Shown: positions 16,394 through 25,419 of the stretch, piece after piece
Layout of the letters: each line of letters opens with the position of its first letter
Numbering within the stretch: the stretch's first letter is position 1
Source: Mesorhizobium qingshengii
GTDB taxonomy: Bacteria; Pseudomonadota; Alphaproteobacteria; Rhizobiales; Rhizobiaceae
Assembly: GCF_027563465.1 (NCBI RefSeq)
Contig: NZ_JAPFQA010000008.1
Coordinates: 124,001-188,000, forward strand
Direction of reading: 5' to 3'
DNA length: 64,000 nucleotides
Translations under genes and position numbers: made by a program
Notes under the pieces: model-generated
Databases searched by the model: none
The model's input: the letters and a program-made list of their open reading frames with translations, nothing else
What the model was told of the DNA's origin: nothing

Positions 16394-17005
16394 CTACCAC
16401 ATCGTCTTTTTCGCCCGCTCCGGCCATTCCCTGTCGTAGGTCTCGCCGTTGATGTTCTTGCGGCTGGTTATTTCGAGGATTTGTCCAGGTGTCGGCAACG
16501 ACTTCGGATAGACATGCCTCGCCGGGTTCCAGAGCTCGGAACGGACGATGGCGCGGGCACACTGGAAATAAACCGAATCGACGCTGATGACGGTCACCGA
16601 GCGCGCCGGCTTGCCATCGACCGTGAACGACGCGCAGAGCGCTGCATCCGTGGTGATATGGGCGCGACCGTTGATGCGCAGCGTCGTGCCCGAGCCCGGC
16701 ACCAGAAACAGCAGGCCGACGCGCGGATCGCGAATGATGTTCTTCAGCGAATCGGCGCGGTTGTTGCCGCGCCGGTCCGGCATCATCAGCGTTTTCGAGT
16801 CAAGGATGCGCACGAAACCGGCGAGATCGCCGCGCGGCGAACAGTCCAGCCCCTCCGGCCCACTGGTCGCCAGGGCGACGAAGGGCGAGGCTTCGATGAA
16901 GGCGGCATACTCGGGAATCACATGGTCGAGTTCCTTGACCAGCGAGGTTTCGCCGGGCAATCCGTAAAGGGCCTCGAGCTCTTCGACCGTGGTGATGACG
17001 GACAT
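16394..17005 (-). CDS. Pyridoxamine 5'-phosphate oxidase family protein
   Basis: The 203-residue protein has the split-barrel flavin fold signature: SPFVALATSGPEGLDCSPRGD, then LMMPDRRGNNRADSLKNI and PRVGLLFLVPGSGTTLRINGRA. Proteins of this subgroup (MSMEG_1061-like) bind flavin or F420, and their substrates are mostly unknown. The C-terminal extension after YFQCARAIVRSELW is typical of the subgroup. Its 3' end converges with the MarR gene. Confidence 0.8.
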   Translation of the reverse strand: MSVITTVEELEALYGLPGETSLVKELDHVIPEYAAFIEASPFVALATSGPEGLDCSPRGDLAGFVRILDSKTLMMPDRRGNNRADSLKNIIRDPRVGLLFLVPGSGTTLRINGRAHITTDAALCASFTVDGKPARSVTVISVDSVYFQCARAIVRSELWNPARHVYPKSLPTPGQILEITSRKNINGETYDREWPERAKKTMW

Positions 17006-17076
17006 CTTTTCGTCTCCGCATTTCCGCCGCCCTTACTCCCGATGGGTGACGTTTTCACGACGCCGGCTTGCCGCAG

Positions 17077-17430
17077 CTAGCGATCCCGGCTCAAGCCTTT
17101 TTCCGCGAGCTCGGCGAGATAGGCATTCCAGCGCGCGTCCTTCTCGTGGCCGAGCGTGTGCAGGTAGTTCCAGGTGAAGATGCCGGTGTCGTGGAAGTCA
17201 TCGAAGGTGATGCGCACCGCGTAGTTGCCGACCGGCTCGATCTTGAGGATCGCCACATTGCGCTTGCCGGGAACCGTTACGCGCTGTTCGGGCGAATGGC
17301 CTTGCACCTCGGCCGAGGGCGAGGCGACGCGCAACAGTTCCGCCGGCAGTTCGAACGGATGATGATCGGGAAAGGTCACCGAGAGCAGTCGGCGGTCTTT
17401 TGAGACCCGAAGTTCCTTGGGGGCGGTCAT
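17077..17430 (-). CDS. DUF971 protein (gamma-butyrobetaine hydroxylase-like N-terminal domain)
   Basis: With ATG 17430 (MTAPKELRVSKDRR) the protein has 117 residues and consists of one DUF971 domain: LLSVTFPDHHPFELPAELLR, VAILKIEPVGNYAVRITFDD and the family hallmark GIFTWNYLHTLG. Such proteins are small, cytoplasmic and often near iron-sulfur or cofactor genes. Here moaA starts 200 bases away on the other strand. A role in Fe-S or cofactor assembly is inferred only from context. Confidence 0.8.
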   Translation of the reverse strand: MTAPKELRVSKDRRLLSVTFPDHHPFELPAELLRVASPSAEVQGHSPEQRVTVPGKRNVAILKIEPVGNYAVRITFDDFHDTGIFTWNYLHTLGHEKDARWNAYLAELAEKGLSRDR

Positions 17431-17630
17431 GATGTTCGTTCCCTTGGCAATCCACCCTTCCCTACGCTGCTTCGCCAAACGGGAAAAGGCGGTTTGAGGT
17501 AAGCCGACATGCGATGTCGGCCAGGGAATGTTACCAAAGATCGAGAAACGGTATCTTGAATGGCGGGCCGGATCGTATCACATAGCGGTATATAACGAAG
17601 CCGTTCACGGCCACGGGAAGCGCTTGAAGC

Positions 17631-18626
17631 ATGGATATGATCGACCCCTTCGGTCGCACGATCAGTTATCTCAGGGTGTCGGTCACCGACCGCTGCGATT
17701 TCCGTTGCACCTATTGCATGGCCGAGGACATGGCCTTCCTGCCCAAAAAGGACTTGCTTTCTCTGGAAGAGCTCGACCGGCTGTGCGGCGTCTTCATCGA
17801 AAAGGGCGTCAGGAAATTGCGCCTCACCGGTGGTGAGCCGCTGGTTCGCAAGAACATTATGCACCTCGTGCGCCAGTTGTCGCGACATCTCGAAAGCGGC
17901 GCGCTGGAAGAACTGACGCTGACCACCAACGGTTCGCAGCTTTCGCGCTTTGCAGCCGAGCTCGCCGATTTCGGGGTCAAGCGCATCAACGTTTCGCTGG
18001 ACACGCTTGACGCCGACAAGTTCCACAAGATCACCCGCTGGGGTCATCTCGGCAAGGTCCTGGAGGGCATCGATGCCGCGCAGGCGGCCGGGCTGAAGGT
18101 CAAGCTCAACGCGGTGGCGCTGAAGGATTTCAACGACGCCGAACTGCCCGACATGATGCGCTGGGCGCATGGCCGAGGCATGGATCTGACGGTCATCGAA
18201 ACCATGCCGATGGGCGAGATCGACGCGGACCGCACCGACCAGTATTTGCCGCTGTCGCTGCTGCGCGCTTCGCTTGAACGCCAGTTCACGCTGACCGACA
18301 TTCCCTTCAAGACAGGCGGCCCGGCCCGCTATGTCCACGTCGCCGAAACCGGCGGCCGGCTCGGCTTCATCACGCCGATGACCCACAATTTCTGCGAAAG
18401 CTGCAACCGCGTCCGGCTGACCTGCACGGGCACGCTCTATATGTGCCTCGGGCAGGAGGATGCGGCTGACCTGCGCGCGCCCTTGCGCGCGTCCGAAGGC
18501 AACGAACTGGTCGCCGCCGCCATCGACGAAGCCATCGGCCGCAAGCCGAAAGGCCATGACTTCATCATCGACCGCCGCACCAGCCGCCCCTCCGTTTCGC
18601 GGCATATGAGCGTTACGGGCGGCTGA
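17631..18626 (+). CDS. moaA: GTP 3',8-cyclase MoaA (molybdenum cofactor biosynthesis)
   Basis: MoaA is a radical-SAM enzyme converting GTP to the cyclic precursor of molybdopterin. The 331 residues show the N-terminal cluster motif CDFRCTYC (Cys22, 26, 29), LTGGEPLVRK, and the C-terminal second cluster site FCESCNRVRLTCTG with a third Cys near 272. The expected double-Gly C-terminus is present (SVTGG). It is separate from mobA-mobB 2 kb downstream. No riboswitch-like leader is evident. Confidence 0.95.
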   Translation: MDMIDPFGRTISYLRVSVTDRCDFRCTYCMAEDMAFLPKKDLLSLEELDRLCGVFIEKGVRKLRLTGGEPLVRKNIMHLVRQLSRHLESGALEELTLTTNGSQLSRFAAELADFGVKRINVSLDTLDADKFHKITRWGHLGKVLEGIDAAQAAGLKVKLNAVALKDFNDAELPDMMRWAHGRGMDLTVIETMPMGEIDADRTDQYLPLSLLRASLERQFTLTDIPFKTGGPARYVHVAETGGRLGFITPMTHNFCESCNRVRLTCTGTLYMCLGQEDAADLRAPLRASEGNELVAAAIDEAIGRKPKGHDFIIDRRTSRPSVSRHMSVTGG

Positions 18627-18682
18627 TCTTTTCGAGAAATTCATGCAAGATCGCCTCTCGGTCATTGGCTCCGAGGCGAGAT

Positions 18683-19156
18683 ATGCAGAGGCGTTCCTCA
18701 TTCCTGGCGGTTGTAGCAATCATTGCGGCGACCACCGCAGTCGCCGCCCCATTCACCTATGTGAATGAGCGCTTCGGCACCGTCTGCACTTTTCCCGACG
18801 AGGTCTTCACCGATCGCCAGCCTGAGCCCGACAATGGCGACGGGCAGGAATGGCTCAGTGCCGATGGCGCCAGCCTGATCTGTTCGGGCATCCTCAACAT
18901 CGACGACGACACGCCGAAGGGTTTCGTCGCGGCGGAGAAAGCCAGCAAGGAGCCGGGCTACGAGATTACCTACAGCAAGGCCGGCAAGGACTGGGCCGTG
19001 CTGTCGGGCTTGAAGGATGGAAAGATCTTTTACGAGCGCCGCCTCTTCGGCAGGGATGGTGTCATTCGCACCGTATGGCTCGAATACCCGCCTGCCGTGA
19101 AGTCGAAGTACGATCGGCTTGTCGCGGCCATAGCGGGCAGTCTCAAGGCGCACTGA
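18683..19156 (+). CDS. Secreted hypothetical protein
   Basis: I choose ATG 18683, with GAGGCGAG just upstream, giving 157 residues. An N-terminal signal peptide (SFLAVVAIIAATTAVAAPF) is followed by a compact soluble domain with two Cys (TVCTFP, LICSG) that could form a disulfide in the periplasm. Short runs such as NERFGTVCTFPDEVF and YDRLVAAIAGSLK are seen in rhizobial proteins of unknown function. No activity can be assigned. Confidence 0.65.
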   Translation: MQRRSSFLAVVAIIAATTAVAAPFTYVNERFGTVCTFPDEVFTDRQPEPDNGDGQEWLSADGASLICSGILNIDDDTPKGFVAAEKASKEPGYEITYSKAGKDWAVLSGLKDGKIFYERRLFGRDGVIRTVWLEYPPAVKSKYDRLVAAIAGSLKAH

Positions 19157-19272
19157 ACATTTCGGCCACACATCGACAATATTGCCGAACACGGGCGCCG
19201 GCCGGATTTACCGTCGGCCTGTTGCGCCCTAAGCCTGCCCGTCGCGATTTTCGCTTCTCGGGGGATTAAAAT

Positions 19273-19632
19273 ATGCGCAAACTCATTCTTTCTCTTGCCT
19301 TGCTTGGCCTCGCGGCCATGCCAGCCGCAGCCCAGTCGATTGGCGGCACCTACACGGTCGCCGGTACCAACTTCGACGGCTCGACCTATGGCGGTGAAGC
19401 CACCATCACGCTGACCAGCCAGACGACCTGCACGATCCACTGGGAGACGGGCGGCTCGTCTTCCGACGGCATCTGCATGCGCAACGATGATGCCTTCTCA
19501 GCCGGCTATGTCATGGACAAGGACATCGGCCTCGTCGTCTACAAGGTGATGGAAGACGGTTCGCTGCACGGTCTGTGGACGATCGCCGGCAAGGACGGCA
19601 ATGGCACCGAGGTGCTGACGCCAAAGAAGTAA
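19273..19632 (+). CDS. Small secreted hypothetical protein
   Basis: The 119-residue protein has a signal peptide (MRKLILSLALLGLAAMPAAA, cleaved before QSIGG). The mature part is rich in Gly, Thr and beta-strand patterns (GGTYTVAGTNFDGSTYGGEA; LHGLWTIAGKDGNG), with a Cys pair, suggesting a small beta-barrel or lipocalin-like fold in the periplasm. This is only a guess from composition. Its promoter region is the 116 bases after the previous gene. Confidence 0.65.
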   Translation: MRKLILSLALLGLAAMPAAAQSIGGTYTVAGTNFDGSTYGGEATITLTSQTTCTIHWETGGSSSDGICMRNDDAFSAGYVMDKDIGLVVYKVMEDGSLHGLWTIAGKDGNGTEVLTPKK

Positions 19633-19751
19633 ATTCTACTCTTATCGAAGGGTTTTGTGGGCCGCGGCTAGGTCCGTGGCCCAGTCCTTTGCCATTGCTG
19701 TTTCAGGCCCGGCTGCTACAGGCTTGCTGCAAAGCAGAACCGGTAGTTGTC

Positions 19752-20672
19752 TTGCCCCTTTCTCCAAATCTTCGCGGCGCATTGCTCATGGTGGTGGCGA
19801 TGGCCGGCTTCACCCTCAACGACGCCATTACCAAATACTCGTCGCAATCGATGAACATGGCGCAAGTCATGTTGGTCAGAGGAGCATTTGCTACCCTTTT
19901 CGTCGGCTCGCTTGCCTGGCAGCGCGGTGCTCTTGTCCGGTTGCGCTCGATGCTGGACCCGCTGGTGGCGCTGCGCGTCCTCAGCGAAGCCGGCGGCACG
20001 GTGACGTTTCTGATCGCGCTCGCCCATCTGCCCATCGCCAGCGTCTCGGCAGTGCTGCAGGCGCTGCCGCTGGCGGTGACGATGGGCGCGGCGCTCGTCT
20101 TCGGCGAAGATGTCGGCTGGCGGCGCTGGTTGGCCATCGCCCTCGGATTTGTCGGCGTTCTGGTCATCGTGCGGCCGGGCTTCGAAGGGTTCAGCGCATA
20201 TTCCCTGGTCGCGTTGGCCTGCGTCGCATGTTGCGCGGTGCGCGATCTCGCCACCAAGAGGATTCCCAAGGCTATCCCGACCCTTCTGGTTTCGACCGCG
20301 ACCGCACTTGCCATGACCATCGTCGGCGCGGTGCTGTTGTCGCCGATGGGCGGCTGGACACCGATGGCAGGGAAAAGCACGGCCTTGCTGGCGCTCGCCG
20401 CCGTGCTCGTGCTCATCGGCTACCAGTCCATCATCATGGCGATGCGGGTGGGCGACATCTCCTTCATCGCACCGTTCCGCTATACCGCCCTGATCTGGTC
20501 GATCCTGCTTGGCCTCTTCATCTTCGCCGACATTCCGGACCTGCCGATGGTCATCGGCGCCACCATCATCATCGGCTCCGGCCTTTATGCACTCTACCGC
20601 GAGCGGATCGTCGGCCGGCGAAAGATCGTCGCCGAAAGCACCGGGCCGACTATGGTCCCGGACGGAATCTAG
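19752..20672 (+). CDS. EamA/DMT-superfamily transporter
   Basis: The protein has ten hydrophobic segments arranged as two EamA repeats: LLMVVAMAGFTLNDAITKYS begins the first, and ALAMTIVGAVLLSPMGGW and FRYTALIWSILLGLFIFADI fall in the second. Members export metabolites or amino acids across the inner membrane; the substrate is unknown. The start is uncertain: TTG 19752 gives the complete first helix, ATG 19788 would truncate it. Confidence 0.8.
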   Translation: MPLSPNLRGALLMVVAMAGFTLNDAITKYSSQSMNMAQVMLVRGAFATLFVGSLAWQRGALVRLRSMLDPLVALRVLSEAGGTVTFLIALAHLPIASVSAVLQALPLAVTMGAALVFGEDVGWRRWLAIALGFVGVLVIVRPGFEGFSAYSLVALACVACCAVRDLATKRIPKAIPTLLVSTATALAMTIVGAVLLSPMGGWTPMAGKSTALLALAAVLVLIGYQSIIMAMRVGDISFIAPFRYTALIWSILLGLFIFADIPDLPMVIGATIIIGSGLYALYRERIVGRRKIVAESTGPTMVPDGI

Positions 20673-20727
20673 CCGGCTCCTAGAAGGTTCTTGTGATTCC
20701 CGACGGCTGGCGTACAGGCTCCATGGC

Positions 20728-21360
20728 ATGAAGCGAGATATTGTGGGGATCATTCTGGCCGGTGGCCAATCAAGACGGATGGGCGGTGGCGACAAGAGCC
20801 TTTTGCCGCTCGGCAGCGGCTGCCTGCTCGACCAGGTCATCTTGCGTCTTGCCCCGCAGGTGGGGCCGCTGGCACTCAGCGCCAATGGCGACCCGGCGCG
20901 CTTCTCCCGCTTTGGACTGCCGGTGCTTGCCGACACGGTCACCGGCTTTGCCGGGCCGCTTGCCGGGATCCTGACCGGCCTCGAATGGGCCATCGCCAAC
21001 ACCGCTTGCGAGGCAATCGTCACCGCTGCCGGCGACACGCCGTTCCTGCCGCCGGATCTTGTCGACCGGCTGGCGGCAGCCATCGACCAACGCCCCGGTT
21101 CGATTGCCGTTGCCTGCTCGGCCGGCAAGCGGCACCCGACCTTCACGCTCTGGCCGACGGGCTGTCGCGACGCCTTGCGGCGCTTTCTGGTCGACGAGGA
21201 CAACAGGCGGGTTTCGGCCTTCATCGAGCGGCATGATTTTGCGGACGTGAAATTCCCCGTTCCGCAATCCGCCGGCCAACCGATCGACCCTTTCTTCAAT
21301 ATCAACGAGCCTGATGATCTTGTCCGGGCCGAGCGTCTGTTGCAGAGCATGAAACCATGA
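20728..21360 (+). CDS. mobA: Molybdenum cofactor guanylyltransferase MobA
   Basis: MobA transfers GMP to molybdopterin. The 210-residue protein has the nucleotidyltransferase signature ILAGGQSRRMGGGDKSLLPL, with the expected Lys, then AGPLAGILTGLEWA and AAGDTPFLPPDLV (the conserved Asp for metal binding). The length is typical. Its stop overlaps the start of mobB by 4 bases, so both are co-translated, and moaA lies 2.1 kb upstream on the same strand. Confidence 0.93.
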   Translation: MKRDIVGIILAGGQSRRMGGGDKSLLPLGSGCLLDQVILRLAPQVGPLALSANGDPARFSRFGLPVLADTVTGFAGPLAGILTGLEWAIANTACEAIVTAAGDTPFLPPDLVDRLAAAIDQRPGSIAVACSAGKRHPTFTLWPTGCRDALRRFLVDEDNRRVSAFIERHDFADVKFPVPQSAGQPIDPFFNINEPDDLVRAERLLQSMKP

Positions 21361-21866
21361 ACAGACGCGTCTTCGGCATCACCGGCTGGAAGAACTCCGG
21401 CAAGACGACATTGACCGAGAAACTGGTCAGCGAGCTTGTCCGGCGCGGCTGGAAGGTGTCGACGGTGAAACATGCCCATCATGACTTCGACATCGACAAG
21501 CCTGGGGCCGACAGCTTTCGTCACCGGCAGGCCGGAGCCATGGAAGTCGCGATCGTCTCCGGCGTTCGCTGGGCGCTGATGCACGAACTGCGCGGCGAGG
21601 ATGAGCCGACGCTGGAGGCGGTTCTGTCGCGGCTCGCGCCGTGCGACATCGTGCTGGTCGAGGGCTACAAGCGCGAGGCCCACCGCAAGATAGAAACCCG
21701 CCGTCGGGAAGCGAAGGACCGGACACCGCTTTCGGCAAGTGATCCCGCCATCGTCGCCGTAGCAGCCGACTTCACGACGGAGGGCGAAAGCCTGCCGGTA
21801 TTCGATCTCGACGATACACAGTCGATAGCCGACTTCATCGAGCGCGCCACCGGTCTCGTTGCTTGA
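21357..21866 (+). CDS. mobB: Molybdopterin-guanine dinucleotide biosynthesis adaptor MobB
   Basis: The 169-residue GTPase has a P-loop FGITGWKNSGKTTLTEKL, then VSTVKHAHHDFDIDKPGADS with the His cluster of MobB, and LVEGYKREAHRKIE. MobB is thought to assist MobA by delivering GTP or target enzymes. It is transcribed with mobA through an ATGA overlap, and the pair ends before the ABC transporter region. Confidence 0.93.
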   Translation: MNRRVFGITGWKNSGKTTLTEKLVSELVRRGWKVSTVKHAHHDFDIDKPGADSFRHRQAGAMEVAIVSGVRWALMHELRGEDEPTLEAVLSRLAPCDIVLVEGYKREAHRKIETRRREAKDRTPLSASDPAIVAVAADFTTEGESLPVFDLDDTQSIADFIERATGLVA

Positions 21867-22023
21867 GAGGTAACGCAGCGGCAGAATAGCATTGCCTATT
21901 TTTGTGGTTTTGCAGTTGCTTTTTTCTTGGAAAGAGTGGGAGTATCGCCTCGGCGGGCGGTCAAAAGCACCGCCCCACAGAGCCGTTTCGGAACGACGGC
22001 CGGGACATAAAGAGAGGACTATC

Positions 22024-22809
22024 ATGCGTATTGCACTGCGTATCGCGCTTGCCGCATCGGCTGCGCTGCTGACGCTCGGCGTAGCCCAGGCCCAGGAGAA
22101 GACCCTGAGGATCGGTACCGAAGGCGCCTACCCGCCATTCAACAACCTGACTTCCGATGGCCAGCTTGTCGGCTTCGACATCGACATCGCCAAGGCGCTT
22201 TGCGATGAAATGAAGGTCAAGTGCACCTTCGTCGCCCAGGATTGGGACGGCATCATTCCAGCGCTCCAGGCCGGCAAGTTCGACGCCATCGTCGCCTCGA
22301 TGTCGATCACGCCGGAGCGCAAGGAGAAGGTCGACTTCACCCATAAATACTACAACACGCCGTCGGCGCTCGCCGTGCCGAAGGACAGCACGCTGAAGGG
22401 CGTGACCAAGGAAGATCTCGCCGGCAAGACCGTCGGCGTCGCCACCACGACCACGCATTTCAACTATGCCACGAAGACCTTCACCGACAGCACCGTGAAG
22501 GGATATCCGAGCAGCCCCGAAGAGCAGGCAGATCTTGCCAATGGTCGCCTCGACGCCATCGAGGACGATATCGTCGTGCTGCAGCAGTGGCTGGATTCGC
22601 CTGATGGCGCCTGCTGCAAGATTCTCGGCCAGCCGTCGCCGCAACCGGTCGAGATCTTCGGGCCGGGCGCCGGCATTGCCGTGCGCAAGGGCGAGACCGA
22701 CCTGGTCAACAAGCTCAATGCCGCCATCGACGCCATCCGCGCCAACGGAAAATACAAGGAAATCAACGACAAGTACTTCAAGTTCGACGTCTTCGGCGCC
22801 GAGTCCTGA
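22024..22809 (+). CDS. Polar amino-acid ABC transporter substrate-binding protein
   Basis: The 261-residue protein starts at ATG 22024 with an AGAGAGG Shine-Dalgarno and has a signal peptide (AASAALLTLGVAQAQ). The mature part is a family-3 solute-binding protein: LRIGTEGAYPPFNNLTSDGQ, FDIDIAKALCDEMKVKC, VAQDWDGIIPALQAGKFDAI and MSITPERKEKVDF. This is the pattern of lysine/arginine/ornithine/histidine binders. A strong terminator-like hairpin follows, then two permease genes. No ATPase gene is nearby. Confidence 0.88.
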   Translation: MRIALRIALAASAALLTLGVAQAQEKTLRIGTEGAYPPFNNLTSDGQLVGFDIDIAKALCDEMKVKCTFVAQDWDGIIPALQAGKFDAIVASMSITPERKEKVDFTHKYYNTPSALAVPKDSTLKGVTKEDLAGKTVGVATTTTHFNYATKTFTDSTVKGYPSSPEEQADLANGRLDAIEDDIVVLQQWLDSPDGACCKILGQPSPQPVEIFGPGAGIAVRKGETDLVNKLNAAIDAIRANGKYKEINDKYFKFDVFGAES

Positions 22810-22822
22810 TAGACAGGATCAA

Positions 22823-22850
22823 GACGGCGGGGAAATTCCCCGCCGTCTTT
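22823..22850 (+). terminator. Strong intrinsic terminator / attenuator
   Basis: GACGGCGGGG (22823-22832) pairs perfectly with CCCCGCCGTC (22838-22847) around AAATT, followed by TTT. It lies between the binding-protein gene and the first permease gene, so it probably lowers expression of the permeases relative to the binding protein. Confidence 0.75.
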
Positions 22851-22889
22851 CCATTCATCTTGGTAGCGCCGTGGGGATAAGACCTGTCA

Positions 22890-23609
22890 ATGCCAGCCCA
22901 AAGCATATGGACACTTCTCAGTTGGGGACCTGATGGCTGGCTTGACGATATCGCTTATGGCGTCATTGTAACGGTTCTTCTTGCGCTGGCGACGCTTCCC
23001 ATCGGTTTGACGATTGGCTTTTTTGTCGCGCTGGGCAAGCAGTCCGAAGAGCCTTCGCTGCGGCTGGCCGCCAACATCTACACCACGGTCTTTCGTGGCC
23101 TGCCGGAACTGGTGACGCTTTTCCTGTTCTTCTTCGGCATGCCGATCCTGCTGCAACACCTCATCCGATATTTCCGCCCCGAAGCGACCATCGACGTCAA
23201 CAGCTTCTTCGCCGGGATGATCGTGCTCGCCCTGATCTTCTCTTCCTACGCCAGCGAGGTTTTCCTTTCGGCCTTTCGCGCGATCCCGAAGGGGCAATAT
23301 GAGGGTGGCTATTCCATTGGCCTGTCCAAATGGCAGACGATGCGCAAGGTGATCTTGCCGCAATTGCTTCGCATCGCGTTCCCCGGCCTGGAAAACTGCT
23401 GGCTCAGCCTGCTCAAGGACACCTCGCTTGTCTCGGTCGTCGGTCTCGCGGAGACGTTGCGCAATGCCGGTGTGGCGGCTCGCGTTACCAAGCACTCGTT
23501 CCTGTTCTACAGCCTGGCGGCTCTGGTCTTTCTCGGTCTGGCAGTTGTGTCGTCCTTCGCCACCGGTGCCATTTTGCGCTCGCTCGGCAAACGAGAGGCA
23601 CAACGATGA
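22890..23609 (+). CDS. Amino-acid ABC transporter permease (HisQ-type)
   Basis: The 239-residue membrane protein has five or six predicted helices and the cytoplasmic EAA loop GGYSIGLSKWQTMRKVILPQ, which contacts the ATPase. It forms the transmembrane channel with the next gene's product and the upstream binding protein. The stop overlaps the next start by 4 bases. The missing ATPase must be supplied from elsewhere. Confidence 0.88.
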   Translation: MPAQSIWTLLSWGPDGWLDDIAYGVIVTVLLALATLPIGLTIGFFVALGKQSEEPSLRLAANIYTTVFRGLPELVTLFLFFFGMPILLQHLIRYFRPEATIDVNSFFAGMIVLALIFSSYASEVFLSAFRAIPKGQYEGGYSIGLSKWQTMRKVILPQLLRIAFPGLENCWLSLLKDTSLVSVVGLAETLRNAGVAARVTKHSFLFYSLAALVFLGLAVVSSFATGAILRSLGKREAQR

Positions 23610-24427
23610 GTGCTACAGCCGCCATGGTCGAACGGCCGCCACCGCGAGCGCGCGGCTGGCCGCGCCGGCGCATCATCGGCTATGCGCTGGTCTGCCTGTG
23701 GGTAGCCTTTGGCCTTGGTATCGTCAGCTACCTTTTCCTTGCCTGGAACGCCGCCTTCTTCGCCAAATACGCGCCGGCCTATCTGCAGGGACTCGGCGTC
23801 ACCCTGTCGCTGGTTGCCATTTCGATGGTGCTTGGCGCGGTTCTGTCTATGCCGGTTGCCTATGGACGCATGTCCAGGAACCGGATTCTGTCCGGGCTCG
23901 CCTATTGTTACGTCTACTTCTTCCGCGGCACGCCGCTGCTGGTTCAGACGTTTCTGGTCTACTACGGGCTGGGCTCGTTCAGACCGCAACTCCAGATGGT
24001 CGGGCTCTGGGATTTTTTCAAAGACGCCTTCAACTGCGGTGTCTTCGCCTTTGCGCTCAACACGGCCGCCTACCAGGCCGAGATTCTGCGCGGCGCCATT
24101 GAGAGCGTGCCCAAGGGCCAATGGGAAGGCGCAGCTTCGCTCGGCCTGCACAAGCTGCAGACGCTGCGCAAGATCATCCTGCCGCAGGCCTTGATCGTCG
24201 CCTTGCGGCCCTACGGCAACGAGCTGATCCTTATGGTCAAGGCTTCGGCGATCGTCGCCATCATCACCGTCTACGACCTGATGGGTAACGCAAAGCTCGC
24301 CTTCGCCAACAGCTTTGACATCCAGGCCTATATCTGGGTGGCCTTGGTGTACCTCGTGATGGTCGAGTTGTTGCGCCACGCGATCGAATGGATCGAGCGC
24401 CGGATTACCATCCATTTGAAACGCTGA
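23606..24427 (+). CDS. Amino-acid ABC transporter permease (HisM-type)
   Basis: The 273-residue protein begins at ATG 23606 within the stop of the first permease. After a basic N-terminus (ERPPPRARGWPRRRI), it has the helical permease core with YFFRGTPLLVQTFLVYYGLG and the EAA loop AASLGLHKLQTLRKIILPQ. It pairs with the HisQ-type subunit. The N-terminal extension of about 25 residues is longer than usual. Confidence 0.88.
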   Translation: MSATAAMVERPPPRARGWPRRRIIGYALVCLWVAFGLGIVSYLFLAWNAAFFAKYAPAYLQGLGVTLSLVAISMVLGAVLSMPVAYGRMSRNRILSGLAYCYVYFFRGTPLLVQTFLVYYGLGSFRPQLQMVGLWDFFKDAFNCGVFAFALNTAAYQAEILRGAIESVPKGQWEGAASLGLHKLQTLRKIILPQALIVALRPYGNELILMVKASAIVAIITVYDLMGNAKLAFANSFDIQAYIWVALVYLVMVELLRHAIEWIERRITIHLKR

Positions 24428-24537
24428 ACCGTTCATTCGGCTGTACCAGTAGATCAGCCGGCACGCGTCTTGACGAATTGAGCGCAGAGCCTAGAGCTTT
24501 CGCGGCAAATTCTGTTTTCATTCTGAAGGGCAAGCTC

Positions 24538-25407
24538 ATGGCATCTGTGGCATTTCTCGGTCTTGGCGTGATGGGCTATCCAATGGCCGGGCACCTCAGG
24601 AACAAGGGCGGCCACGACGTCACCGTCTACAACCGCACCAAGGCCAAGGCCGAGCAATGGGTTGGACAGCATGGCGGTGGCTTCGCCGCAACACCGGCGG
24701 AGGCGGCCGAGGGCAAGGATTTCGTCTTTTCCTGCGTCGGCAATGACGACGATTTGCGTTCGGTGACGACAGGTCCGGACGGCGCCTTCAAATCGATGAA
24801 GAAAGGTTCGGTTTTCATCGACAACACCACCGCCTCGGCCGAGGTGGCGCGTGAACTGGCGGCGGCGGCGGAAGCGCGCGGCTTTTCATTCCTCGATGCT
24901 CCGGTCTCGGGCGGCCAGGCCGGTGCCGAGAACGGCGTTCTCACTGTCATGGTCGGCGGCGAGCAGGAAGCCTTCGACAAGGCCAGGCCCGTCATCGATG
25001 CCTTTGCCCGCATGGTTGGCTTGATGGGCTCCGCCGGCGCTGGCCAACTCACCAAGATGATCAACCAGATCTGTATCGCCGGACTGGTGCAGGGACTGGC
25101 CGAGGGCATCCATTTCGGCAAGAAGGCCGGGCTCGACATCGAGAAGGTGATCGAGGTGCTTTCCAAGGGTGCTGCCGGATCCTGGCAGATGGAGAACCGC
25201 CACAAGACGATGAATGCCGGAAAGTATGATTTCGGCTTCGCCGTCGACTGGATGCGCAAGGATCTCGGTATCTGCCTGGACGAGGCTGACCGCAACGGCG
25301 CCAAGCTGCCGGTGACCGCACTTGTCGATCAGTTCTACAAGGATGTGCAGGCGATGGGCGGCAAACGCTGGGATACGTCATCGCTGCTGGCGCGGCTGGA
25401 GAAATAG
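24538..25407 (+). CDS. NAD(P)-dependent 3-hydroxyisobutyrate dehydrogenase family oxidoreductase
   Basis: The 289-residue protein has the Rossmann signature VAFLGLGVMGYPMAGHL, the catalytic-site signature FLDAPVSGGQAGAENG and the conserved Lys region GAGQLTKMINQIC, all characteristic of beta-hydroxyacid dehydrogenases. It could oxidise 3-hydroxyisobutyrate, tartronate semialdehyde or a related compound, or reduce glyoxylate. Its place after the ABC permeases, 110 bases downstream, may be accidental. Confidence 0.85.
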   Translation: MASVAFLGLGVMGYPMAGHLRNKGGHDVTVYNRTKAKAEQWVGQHGGGFAATPAEAAEGKDFVFSCVGNDDDLRSVTTGPDGAFKSMKKGSVFIDNTTASAEVARELAAAAEARGFSFLDAPVSGGQAGAENGVLTVMVGGEQEAFDKARPVIDAFARMVGLMGSAGAGQLTKMINQICIAGLVQGLAEGIHFGKKAGLDIEKVIEVLSKGAAGSWQMENRHKTMNAGKYDFGFAVDWMRKDLGICLDEADRNGAKLPVTALVDQFYKDVQAMGGKRWDTSSLLARLEK

Positions 25408-25419
25408 CACTTGGCTGCG

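Noticed and set aside
17427..18719. A 430-codon minus-strand frame opposite moaA
   Set aside because: moaA has all catalytic motifs on the plus strand; the antisense frame has no recognisable features.
19716..22025. A 769-codon open frame on the minus strand
   Set aside because: It is antisense to the EamA transporter, mobA and mobB, all of which have clear family motifs. Its own sequence is low-complexity and has no motif; long antisense frames are common in GC-rich DNA.
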